Below are positions 1 to 6,281 of a DNA stretch of 6,682 nt, piece after piece (positions within the stretch are counted from its first letter, which is position 1; every line of letters begins with the position of its first letter). A program made the translations under genes and the position numbers. The notes beneath the pieces are model-generated. The model was not told the DNA's origin, searched no databases, and was given only the letters and a program-made list of their open reading frames with translations. This DNA comes from an uncultured Porphyromonadaceae bacterium (GTDB lineage: Bacteria > Bacteroidota > Bacteroidia > Bacteroidales > Muribaculaceae), in contig CAJJOO010000084.1 in the NCBI GenBank assembly GCA_905193395.1, positions 1 to 6,682 of the forward strand, read 5' to 3'.

Positions 1-879
1 GTATGTGAATGTGCCGGTGGAGCCGGTGGCCAGTTCGTAGAGACCGCGGTCGTTGTCGAGGCGCTTGCCGCCGATGTAGACGACGGGGCGGGCGGTGGTG
101 TCGACGGCAGCCAGAACAATGTTGGCCGAATATTTGCCGCCGCGCATCACCATGCGCGAGACAGGCATCACGTAGGCGTTGAGTTCGTTGACGCGGACGT
201 CGCCGGCATCGACCTGACTGTAAATGGTGCTGAGTGCCTCGCCTTCGGCATATAGGATGTCGCTTTGCAGTTTGGTGAGCAGGGTGATTGCGGCTACCAC
301 TGGCTGCTGGTCGAATTTTGCTTCCTCCCATGTCTGCGGTGCCAGGGTGCCGGGGCGCTTGATGGGCGCCGTGGACAGGATGCGGGCTATGTTGTTCTGT
401 TTTACGGAGTCGGGGATGTACGATGTGATGAAGTCGCGGTAGGTGTCGACGCTGTGGCGCAGGTTTTCGCCGAGGTGGCTGCCGGGTGCCAGCATCACAA
501 CAGCGGCGGCCTCGAGGTCCTCGCGGTTGCTGATGTCGGCGGGATTGCCGTTCTCGCCGTCGGCCTCGAAGACGATGAGACCTTTGAGCGAGTCGACGGT
601 GGCGATAAGTGCCGAGGTGGCTTTCCTCACTTCGGTGGCTTTTTCAAGCCAGGGGAGGCCCTTGTCTGGGTTCAACTGGGCGAAAGCCTCCAGTTGGCGG
701 TATATCACCTCGTTGCGCTGGGCCACGTTGTCGTTGGTCCGCGACAGGCCTTCGTGCACCTGGGTGAAGCCGTCGAGCACGTCGCTCGAGACGTTCAGCG
801 CGAGCATTGCCGTCAGGACGATATACATCAGGTTGATCATCTTCTGACGCGGACTGAGCCTTGTGTTGTTTGCTCCCAT
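1..879 (-). CDS. porM: Type IX secretion/gliding motor protein PorM (GldM), 5' part
   Basis: The first 293 residues are present; the gene continues past the left edge (family members are roughly 500 residues). The N-terminus shows the GldM signature: a short cytoplasmic tail with SPRQKMINLMYIVLTAML, then a single transmembrane helix at about residues 14-30, then a long periplasmic region. Arg11, in the PRQK motif, corresponds to the GldM arginine known to pair with the TM2 glutamate of GldL in the motor. Residues from about 35 onward (QVHEGLSRTNDNVAQRNEV and following) fit the helical first periplasmic domain. In the family, PorM dimers cross the periplasm and pass motion from the PorL motor to the PorK/PorN ring. 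It starts 40 bp after porL on the same strand. The ATG at 877-879 is chosen because it directly precedes the conserved tail. No Shine-Dalgarno sequence is evident. Confidence 0.96.
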   Translation of the reverse strand, partial: MGANNTRLSPRQKMINLMYIVLTAMLALNVSSDVLDGFTQVHEGLSRTNDNVAQRNEVIYRQLEAFAQLNPDKGLPWLEKATEVRKATSALIATVDSLKGLIVFEADGENGNPADISNREDLEAAAVVMLAPGSHLGENLRHSVDTYRDFITSYIPDSVKQNNIARILSTAPIKRPGTLAPQTWEEAKFDQQPVVAAITLLTKLQSDILYAEGEALSTIYSQVDAGDVRVNELNAYVMPVSRMVMRGGKYSANIVLAAVDTTARPVVYIGGKRLDNDRGLYELATGSTGTFTY

Positions 880-919
880 TTATTCTGTTGAGGCGGTTGT
901 TGGGGTTGTGTGTCGTTTT

Positions 920-1915
920 TTAGTGGTTGATGGCGCCGGGATGGTTCTGGGGCGTGTTGATGCCCACGGTTCCGGGGATGTTGGCGCCGGCGTCGTCGAG
1001 GTTGATGGGACGGTACATGTTGATGGTCATGGCGGTGAGCATCTTTTCGTATACCGAATTGAGTTGCTGCATGTTGCGGGCCATCTTCTCGGTTTCCTCG
1101 CAGTAGCGCACGCTGTTGTTGGCGCTCTTTTCGTACATGTCGCGGATGTCCTTGATGCCGCGGTTCACGCGGTCGATGGCGTCGAGTTGCGAGGAGATGC
1201 TGCGCAACTGTATCTCGTAGATGGTGTTGAGACCGGTGATATTGTTGTTGAGGTTCTGCATCTGTTCCACATAGCCCTGCGAGGAACGGGTGATGTTCTC
1301 GGAGTTCTGTGTGATGGCCTGGTATGAGGCCAGGAGGGTGTCGGAAACTGTATTGAGGGCGTTGGTGGTCTCGCGCAGGTGTTCCATTTCGCCGGCAATG
1401 GCAGCCATGCGGTCCAGATACTGCTGGGTGGCCTGTGTGAGTTCGGCCATGCGGTTCAACTGGTCGGCTGCGGCGGCCATTTTGGAGATTGCGCCGGAGA
1501 GCGAGCGCGAGTCGTCCTCGCTGAGGTCGATTCCGGCGGGGATACCGGCGGCCGAGCGTGCGGCCTCGCCGCTGACGGGGGCTGCGTGGCCTGCTTTGGC
1601 GGCTTCGCGGACTGCTGCGGCGGCCTCGCTGCCGTCGCCTTCGTGTTCACTGTCGAGGTCGGGGAACACGTTCTCCCATTTATAGTCGCGTGGCGGACGG
1701 TCGAAGGCTGTGAGGACGAACATCAGCACCTCGGTGCCCATGCCGACGGACAGCAGGGTGTTGCCGCCGGGGAGGTGCAGAATCTTGAACAGCGCGCCCC
1801 AGATAACGATGGCGGCGCCGATCGAATAGGCGAAGTTGAAGAATCGCTGGCCTTTGTCGCTGCTGATGAAAGCCCCGATGCCGCGACGGTATTGTTTTAC
1901 TTTTCCTAAGGTCAT
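920..1915 (-). CDS. porL: Type IX secretion/gliding motor protein PorL (GldL)
   Basis: This 331-residue protein has the GldL layout. Two transmembrane helices lie at about residues 28-46 and 52-71, containing the family motifs GALFKILHLPG and VGMGTEVLMF. Glu62 in TM2 and Lys44/His47 at the end of TM1 match the charged residues that the proton-driven GldLM motor depends on (assignment by motif, inferred). After TM2 comes a linker rich in Ala and Glu (about 95-128), then a long helical, coiled-coil-prone cytoplasmic domain. That domain carries two related segments, LNTIYEIQL and LNSVYEKML, as is usual in GldL. In the family, a PorL pentamer surrounds the PorM helices in the inner membrane and couples proton flow to rotation or secretion. 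It lies between porK (40 bp) and porM (40 bp). The tail after residue 310 is polar and looks disordered. The low-complexity linker may differ from relatives. Confidence 0.97.
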   Translation of the reverse strand: MTLGKVKQYRRGIGAFISSDKGQRFFNFAYSIGAAIVIWGALFKILHLPGGNTLLSVGMGTEVLMFVLTAFDRPPRDYKWENVFPDLDSEHEGDGSEAAAAVREAAKAGHAAPVSGEAARSAAGIPAGIDLSEDDSRSLSGAISKMAAAADQLNRMAELTQATQQYLDRMAAIAGEMEHLRETTNALNTVSDTLLASYQAITQNSENITRSSQGYVEQMQNLNNNITGLNTIYEIQLRSISSQLDAIDRVNRGIKDIRDMYEKSANNSVRYCEETEKMARNMQQLNSVYEKMLTAMTINMYRPINLDDAGANIPGTVGINTPQNHPGAINH

Positions 1916-1955
1916 GTCAGTGGTATATGGAGTTTAGGGGGATTGAGGAGGCTGG

Positions 1956-3398
1956 TTATTTTTTCTGGCGGTTGCCGCGGGCAAAGCCGATCTGCGAGCG
2001 CACGCAGCGGAAACCGATGTACGAGCGCTGTTCGTTCTGATATTCCCACATGCGTAGGTCGGCGCGGATGTTGTGGGCCACGTCTTTCCACGAGCCGCCG
2101 CGCACAATCTTGCGTTTCATGCGGTAGGGGTCCTCGGGAGCGGCGTCGTAGCGGTACTCGGGGTTGAGGTCGCTGGTGAGGCGCGAGACACTTTCGGTGT
2201 ATGCCGTGGAGGTCCATTCGCTCACGTTGCCGGCCATGTCGTAGAGGCCGAAGTCGTTCGGAGCGTATGTTCCCACACGCGACGTAATCACATGTCCGTC
2301 ACGTACGAAGTTGCCTTCGCCGGGCTTGAAGTTGGCATAGAAGCAGCCTTTGTCCTCGCTCAGTGCCAGGTCGCCCTCCCAGGGATACATGTTCTCGTCG
2401 ACACCGGCGCGGGCGGCGTATTCCCATTCGGCCTCGGTGGGCAGACGGTAGGGCTCCACGTAGATGCCCTCGCGGCCCAGGGCGCGGCGCAGGAAGTCGG
2501 TGCGCCAGTTGGCGAAGGCGTTGGCCTGTTCCCAGCTTACGCCCACCACGGGATAGTCGCTGTAACCGCCGTGGGCAAAGTACATGCGCACGTAGGGTTC
2601 ATTGTAGGCGTTCTCGAAGTCGTTGACCCAGGCGGTGGTGTCGGGGTAAACGTTCACGATGTATGTGTTGAGGAAGTCGTAGTCGCCGGTGAGGGGACGG
2701 GTGATGGTGGTGCGGATGATTTCGCCGTCGTCGTTGATATAGGCGGTGTCCTTGGAGATTGTGGGCATGTCGGTGGCCGCGGCGTGGTCGGTGTTGAGGT
2801 CGCGCCGGCGCGGGTCGAGACGGTTGCGGCGGCGGGCGGCCTCGGTGTGGTTATAGACCTCGTAGCGGTAGTTGAGTTGTGTGCCGTCGAGTTCACGCAC
2901 GCCGGTGATGGGGTTGGTGCGGTAAACGCTCTCGATGGCGCGCAGTTCGTCCTCGCTGGGGTTGCGCCAGGGAATGGGGCGGTTCCAGTTGAGGTGGGGT
3001 TTTATGGGGTTGCCGTCGCGGTCTTCCTCGATGCGGAATTCCTCGTTGCCGCCATAGGCGGGGTCGGCCAGGCGCTCGCGGATGATGGAGTCGCGCACCC
3101 AGAATACAAACTGCTTGTACTTGCCGTTGGTGATTTCCGTCTCGTCCATCCAGAATGCGTCGACCGAGATGCCGCGCGCGTCGGGGGTGAGGTTCCATAC
3201 CGAATCGGCCTTGGCTACGCCCACTTTCATGGAGCCGCGGTCAACCAGTACCATGCCGTAGGGCGTGGGCTCGGCCCAGGACGAACCGCCGATGCCGGTC
3301 ACTTCGCCGCCGGCGGCCGAACGGTTGCCCGAGGCACAGGACGACAGCGCCATGACGGCGGCTGCCCCTGACAGTAGTATGTTTGTGATTTTGTTCAT
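1956..3398 (-). CDS. porK: Type IX secretion/gliding lipoprotein PorK (GldK), FGE-like fold
   Basis: This is a 480-residue lipoprotein. Residues 1-21 form a signal peptide ending in the lipobox LSSC, with Cys21 as the lipidated residue. From about residue 45 it has a formylglycine-generating-enzyme (sulfatase-modifying factor) fold: VSWEQANAFANW (about 287-298), YRLPTEAEWEYAAR (317-330), GLYDMAGNVSEW (384-395), VRGGSW (432-437) and IGFRCVR (461-467). An insert of about 150 residues (115-270) within the fold is typical of GldK/PorK. The two catalytic cysteines of true FGE enzymes fall on Asp439 and Ile444 here, so the fold is structural and not catalytic (my alignment). In the family, PorK and PorN form the large periplasmic ring under the outer membrane. 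The start lies 24 bp after porP; GGAG at 3409-3412 sits 10 bases upstream, a rare Shine-Dalgarno-like site for this window. Confidence 0.97.
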   Translation of the reverse strand: MNKITNILLSGAAAVMALSSCASGNRSAAGGEVTGIGGSSWAEPTPYGMVLVDRGSMKVGVAKADSVWNLTPDARGISVDAFWMDETEITNGKYKQFVFWVRDSIIRERLADPAYGGNEEFRIEEDRDGNPIKPHLNWNRPIPWRNPSEDELRAIESVYRTNPITGVRELDGTQLNYRYEVYNHTEAARRRNRLDPRRRDLNTDHAAATDMPTISKDTAYINDDGEIIRTTITRPLTGDYDFLNTYIVNVYPDTTAWVNDFENAYNEPYVRMYFAHGGYSDYPVVGVSWEQANAFANWRTDFLRRALGREGIYVEPYRLPTEAEWEYAARAGVDENMYPWEGDLALSEDKGCFYANFKPGEGNFVRDGHVITSRVGTYAPNDFGLYDMAGNVSEWTSTAYTESVSRLTSDLNPEYRYDAAPEDPYRMKRKIVRGGSWKDVAHNIRADLRMWEYQNEQRSYIGFRCVRSQIGFARGNRQKK

Positions 3399-3422
3399 AT
3401 TTTCTTTACTCCAAAACGGATG

Positions 3423-4409
3423 TTACATTATGCGGATGCTCTTGTGGCGGTTGCGGTTTTTCTCGCCCAGGTCCAGTTTCAGCGAGTAGCCGACAACGAA
3501 TTCGTGGCTCCCGGACGAGGCCGAGTGAATTCCGCTGACGGCGTAGTCGTAACTGTAACCCACATAGAAATTTTTGATTTCGGCGGCCAGCGTGATAATA
3601 ACGGCGTCGTCCCAGCGGTAGCCCACGCCGGCGCTCAGGAACTTGCGGTAACGGGCGCGGGCGGAGACCTCGCCGGTGGTGAAGGTGAAGTCGCTTTTGA
3701 CCATGGCCGACGGAATCAATTCAAATAACGTGTTTTTTATCGGAATATTGCATCCGGCCATGAAATATAGCGTGCGCGCGGCCTTGAACTCGTAGATGCG
3801 CTCGGCCGCGGTGCCGCCGCCGTTCTCGCCGCCCATGGTGATTATGGGCGATGTGAGATGGGTCACGGAAATGCCGGCCCACCAGCGCGGGCGGCTGTAC
3901 CACAGGCCTGCTCCGAGGTCGAAGGCCGTGCCGTGGAGGTCGGTGGTGGGGATGGCGTCGTCGCTGCCCTGGTGGTAGTCGTCGCCGTCGGGCAGGTAGA
4001 CCTCGCTGCCCTTGAATTTCTGGTCGAACATCCCGCCCTGCAATGCGACGGTGAACTCGCCGCCCCATTTGCGCAGTTTGAAAGCCAGTTGGGCCGAGAG
4101 GTTCAGCGACGAATACAGGCCGATGCTTTCCTGCTGCATCACCAGGCCCGTGCCCCAGCGCTTGTTCAGCAGTTTGAAAGGCATGTCGGCCGCCAGCATG
4201 AACGTGCGCGGCGCGTTGTCGATGCCCACCCATTGCAGGCGTCCGGCACCGCGGATTTTCAGAAAGTCGGTCTGGCCGACGGCCGCGGGATTGTAGAGCG
4301 TCGGCACTTCGTAGTACTGGCTCATCTGCGCGTCGGTCTGGGCCGATGCCGCGCCGTGGGCGGCCGCAATCAGCACGATGGCCGTCAGATATCTGAGAAG
4401 TCGGGACAT
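3423..4409 (-). CDS. porP: Type IX secretion outer-membrane protein PorP/SprF family
   Basis: This 328-residue protein has a signal peptide (hydrophobic core about 8-20, cleavage likely after ASA at 23). Typical PorP/SprF motifs follow: QMSQYYEVPTLYNPAAVG (28-45) and LQWVGIDNAP (58-67). The rest alternates as amphipathic beta strands, as in an outer-membrane barrel, and ends with strands near HEFVVGYSLKLDL and a basic tail (KNRNRHKSIRIM). In the family, PorP is an outer-membrane component that works with the PorK/PorN ring and with surface partners; the paralogue SprF handles the adhesin SprB. Its place directly ahead of porK, as in the Porphyromonas gingivalis porPKLMN operon, supports PorP over a stray SprF copy. 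It starts 3 bp after the porT stop codon, so the two are almost certainly translated from one transcript. The ATG start gives a proper signal peptide. Confidence 0.94.
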   Translation of the reverse strand: MSRLLRYLTAIVLIAAAHGAASAQTDAQMSQYYEVPTLYNPAAVGQTDFLKIRGAGRLQWVGIDNAPRTFMLAADMPFKLLNKRWGTGLVMQQESIGLYSSLNLSAQLAFKLRKWGGEFTVALQGGMFDQKFKGSEVYLPDGDDYHQGSDDAIPTTDLHGTAFDLGAGLWYSRPRWWAGISVTHLTSPIITMGGENGGGTAAERIYEFKAARTLYFMAGCNIPIKNTLFELIPSAMVKSDFTFTTGEVSARARYRKFLSAGVGYRWDDAVIITLAAEIKNFYVGYSYDYAVSGIHSASSGSHEFVVGYSLKLDLGEKNRNRHKSIRIM

Positions 4410-4412
4410 GGA

Positions 4413-5135
4413 CTATTCAAAATAGAAGGTGAGGACAATCATTTTCGACGACGCACGCGACAGCGACTGGGTGAATTTCAGCCGCCCGGGGTCGTCGGCC
4501 AGGTCGGGACGGTCGCGCTGCAGCACGTCGCTCAGCCCCAGGCAGAACTTGATTTCGGGTATCAGTTTGAAGTACGGTAGATAGAAGTCGCAGCCGAAAC
4601 CGATGGAGATGAAAAAGTCGCTGCTCTTGAGTTTCAGAAAGTCGTTGCGTTTTTTCGCCACGTCGAAGGCCGGCATGATGCCGGTCACCACGTAGGGGCG
4701 GGCGTTGCGCACCCTAAGTGCCGCGAATTTCACATCCAGCGGCAATACCACGTAGGTCGACTTGATGTTCTGGCGTTCCTCGGCGCCGGTGTTCACCTCG
4801 CGGAAACGCAGGTCGCGGCTGCCGAAAATCATGCCCGGCGAGAAGCGTACGGAAAAATAGTCGTTTAACCGCAGCGACACCAGTCCCTGCACCGAGAAAC
4901 CCGGCTGATACGAAGGCTGGTCGATGCGCCACTGCTCGCCGTCCTCGGTTACGAAACCGTTGTGGGTGAGGCGCAAATCGTCCACATGGGCGCCGATTGA
5001 GAAGCCCAGGTGCCAGGGACGCAGGTCGGCATACGGACGGTTGCCCACCTTGTCGTTGAGCCTGCGGGCCTCGGCGGGAACGCTCGCGGCGAACAGTGTG
5101 ACAAGTGCTGTGATAATGATCAGAAACTTTTTCAT
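4413..5135 (-). CDS. porT: Type IX secretion outer-membrane barrel protein PorT (SprT)
   Basis: The predicted 240-residue product is close to the usual PorT length. It has a signal peptide (KKFLIIITALVTLFAASVPA, cleavage probably after AEA at 23) and then an outer-membrane beta-barrel. Segments characteristic of PorT/SprT are STYVVLPLDVKF (126-137), NARPYVVTGIMPAFDVA (144-160) and LKLKSSDFFISIGFGCDFYL (167-186), followed by PYFKLIPEIKFCLGLSDVL. The protein ends in an aromatic strand with a terminal FYFE. PorT is required for secretion and maturation of T9SS cargo in Porphyromonas gingivalis; its exact role in the complex is less clear. The open frame extends upstream to an ATG at 5294, but I choose the ATG at 5133-5135 because it opens the signal peptide and the upstream extension is polar and overlaps the tRNA promoter. 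This is the first gene of the operon, 3 bp before porP. A generic PF13568-type barrel protein is the alternative. Confidence 0.85.
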   Translation of the reverse strand: MKKFLIIITALVTLFAASVPAEARRLNDKVGNRPYADLRPWHLGFSIGAHVDDLRLTHNGFVTEDGEQWRIDQPSYQPGFSVQGLVSLRLNDYFSVRFSPGMIFGSRDLRFREVNTGAEERQNIKSTYVVLPLDVKFAALRVRNARPYVVTGIMPAFDVAKKRNDFLKLKSSDFFISIGFGCDFYLPYFKLIPEIKFCLGLSDVLQRDRPDLADDPGRLKFTQSLSRASSKMIVLTFYFE

Positions 5136-5280
5136 CAAGTGTATAACGCGACCGCCGGCAAAATATTGTGTCCCCCGCCGCGCACCCGCACCATCCCGGT
5201 GGTATAATGTGTGTTGCGGTCTGTTTACCGGCCGAAATAGGGTTTTCTTGCGCAATTTGGGGCAATTTTCTGAAAAAATA
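5136..5280. other. Divergent intergenic region upstream of porT
   Basis: This stretch separates the minus-strand T9SS operon from the plus-strand tRNA. The part nearest porT is GC-rich and the part nearest the tRNA promoter is AT-rich. It must hold the leader, and perhaps the promoter, of the T9SS operon. On the minus strand I find no TTTG-N20-TANNTTTG match. The nearest partial -7 element, ATATTTTG around 5159-5166, has no -33 partner. No gene is visible. Confidence 0.5.
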
Positions 5281-5312
5281 TTTGCACAGTTCAAAAAATA
5301 GGTCTAACTTTG
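5281..5312 (+). promoter_or_regulatory. Bacteroidetes-type promoter for tRNA-Lys
   Basis: TTTG at 5281-5284 (-33 element) and TAACTTTG at 5305-5312 (-7 element) are separated by 20 bp, a full match to the Bacteroidetes primary-sigma consensus TTTG / TANNTTTG. Transcription would begin near 5317-5319, leaving a leader of about 26 bases before the mature tRNA. That leader could fold a small hairpin (AAAAG 5325-5329 with CTTTT 5334-5338), perhaps relevant to 5' processing. Confidence 0.85.
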
Positions 5313-5344
5313 CAGCGCAAAAGCAAAAGATGCCTTTTCGCAAT

Positions 5345-5417
<73 letters not shown>

Positions 5418-5442
5418 CAAGATTAGTTTACATAACGCCCCT

Positions 5443-5479
5443 AAATCGCTGAAACCTGCAAGGTTCCGGCGATTTTTTT
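5443..5479 (+). terminator. Intrinsic terminator after tRNA-Lys
   Basis: AAATCGC (5443-5449) pairs with GCGATTT (5469-5475). Inside it, AACCT (5453-5457) pairs with AGGTT (5461-5465) around a GCA loop; an unpaired TGA/CCG internal loop separates the two stems. The 3' arm runs into a T tract (5473-5479). The hairpin starts 25 bases after the tRNA discriminator and ends the tRNA unit before the alkyltransferase gene. Confidence 0.88.
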
Positions 5480-5520
5480 GTACCATAAAACGGACGGGAA
5501 ACCGGCCGTTAAGCCGTCTT

Positions 5521-6111
5521 ATGAAACATCCGGAAACCATCATCGTCAGTCCTTACGATTCGCCGTGCGGGCGGCTGTTGCTCGGCTCGCTGGGCGACGC
5601 CCTGTGTCTGTGCGACTGGCGCCCCTCGGCCCACGCCAATCATGCCGAGCGTGTCAACACGCGTCTGTGTCGCGCGTTCGGTGCCGTGTATGCCGCGGGT
5701 TCGTCGCCTGTAATTGAGCGTGCAAAGGCTTGTCTTGATGAGTATTTTGCGGGATGCCGCCGCGGTTTCAGCCTGCCCCTGGTTCTCGCCGGCACCGAAT
5801 TCCAGCGCCGGGTGTGGGAGGCTCTTTCGACTATTCCTTATGGCGCCACGGTGACATACGGCGACCTGGCGCGCAGTCTGGGCTGCGAAGGTGCGGTGCG
5901 GGCTGTTGCCGGAGCTGTGGGAGCCAATGCCCTTTCGGTGTTTCTGCCCTGCCACCGCGTCACGGCGGCTGCCGGTTCAATGGGCGGTTATGCCGGAGGG
6001 GTAGGGACGAAGTCCTTCCTGCTTGAACTGGAAAAGCGCGTCGTCGTCGGTTTCTCCGCCGATTCCGCCCTCGACCTTTCACCTGTGTGTCATAGAGCGG
6101 ACCTTGCCTGA
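5521..6111 (+). CDS. ogt: O6-alkylguanine-DNA alkyltransferase (methylated-DNA--protein-cysteine methyltransferase)
   Basis: This 196-residue protein transfers the alkyl group from O6-alkylguanine in DNA to its own cysteine, a one-use repair reaction. The N-terminal domain (about 5-85) resembles the methyltransferase_1N fold. The catalytic domain starts at about 92: FQRRVWEALSTIPYGATVTY (94-113, with Tyr113 as the usual conserved tyrosine), then VRAVAGAVGANALSVFLPCHRV (126-147). Cys144 in PCHRV is the acceptor. Arg127 fits the arginine that takes the place of the flipped base, and Asn136 the structural asparagine. SMGGYAGG and FLLELEK (166-172) close the domain. About 24 further residues follow, a tail that most Ogt proteins lack. 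It is a stand-alone Ogt type with no Ada regulatory or AlkA domain. It starts 41 bp after the tRNA terminator and no clear consensus promoter of its own is visible. The ATG at 5521 gives the expected N-terminal length. Confidence 0.95.
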   Translation: MKHPETIIVSPYDSPCGRLLLGSLGDALCLCDWRPSAHANHAERVNTRLCRAFGAVYAAGSSPVIERAKACLDEYFAGCRRGFSLPLVLAGTEFQRRVWEALSTIPYGATVTYGDLARSLGCEGAVRAVAGAVGANALSVFLPCHRVTAAAGSMGGYAGGVGTKSFLLELEKRVVVGFSADSALDLSPVCHRADLA

Positions 6112-6161
6112 AACCGCGCGCAATAAATTCTCTGTGTACTCCGTGTCTCTGTGCGTACTTC

Positions 6162-6185
6162 TTAACGTCCCTTGCACGACGTTAA
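6162..6185. repeat. Perfect 8-bp inverted repeat downstream of ogt
   Basis: TTAACGTC (6162-6169) and GACGTTAA (6178-6185) are exact reverse complements around an 8-base spacer. A run of A follows (to 6188) and then an AT-rich, pyrimidine-rich stretch, but no clean T tract is present on the plus strand. It could be a weak terminator of ogt or a protein-binding site. The sequence does not decide between them. Confidence 0.6.
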
Positions 6186-6207
6186 AAACATATTTCTTCT
6201 TGTCTCA

Positions 6208-6227
6208 GCGTGGAGCTGTCTCCATGC
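6208..6227. repeat. 8-bp inverted repeat just upstream of the transporter promoter
   Basis: GCGTGGAG (6208-6215) and CTCCATGC (6220-6227) are complementary, with one G-T position, around the spacer CTGT. The repeat ends 7 bases before the -33 element at 6235, where an activator or repressor could act. A binding protein cannot be named from the sequence. Confidence 0.5.
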
Positions 6228-6234
6228 CAATGAG

Positions 6235-6266
6235 TTTGCACATACGCGAGATTTGTGTTAATTTTG
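6235..6266 (+). promoter_or_regulatory. Bacteroidetes-type promoter for the formate/nitrite-transporter gene
   Basis: TTTG at 6235-6238 (-33) and TAATTTTG at 6259-6266 (-7) are 20 bp apart, the same geometry as the tRNA promoter in this window. Transcription should start at about 6270-6273, only about 9-12 bases before the ATG at 6282. Confidence 0.82.
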
Positions 6267-6281
6267 TCGAAAATTGGCAAT

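Noticed and set aside
265..891. A 208-codon plus-strand open frame antisense to porM, and similar frames at 863-1327, 1379-1909 and 3858-4580
   Set aside because: All are opposite confident T9SS genes, share the same Val/Gly/Ala/His-biased composition, and have no recognisable domain.
2073..3371. A 432-codon open frame on the plus strand antisense to porK
   Set aside because: It lies wholly opposite a clearly conserved gene. Its translation is a low-complexity Val/Gly/Ala-rich product with no family motif, as expected from an antisense frame of a GC-rich gene.
5159..5166. Minus-strand ATATTTTG as a -7 element for porT
   Set aside because: The first two bases do not match TA, and no TTTG lies about 20 bp upstream, where the sequence is GC-rich.
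5136..5294. Upstream extension of porT to an ATG at 5294
   Set aside because: The added 53 residues are polar and lack a signal sequence, while the ATG at 5135 starts a good signal peptide. The longer start would also overlap the tRNA promoter.
5509..5955. A 148-codon minus-strand open frame opposite ogt
   Set aside because: It is opposite the conserved alkyltransferase frame and has no recognisable motif or start context.
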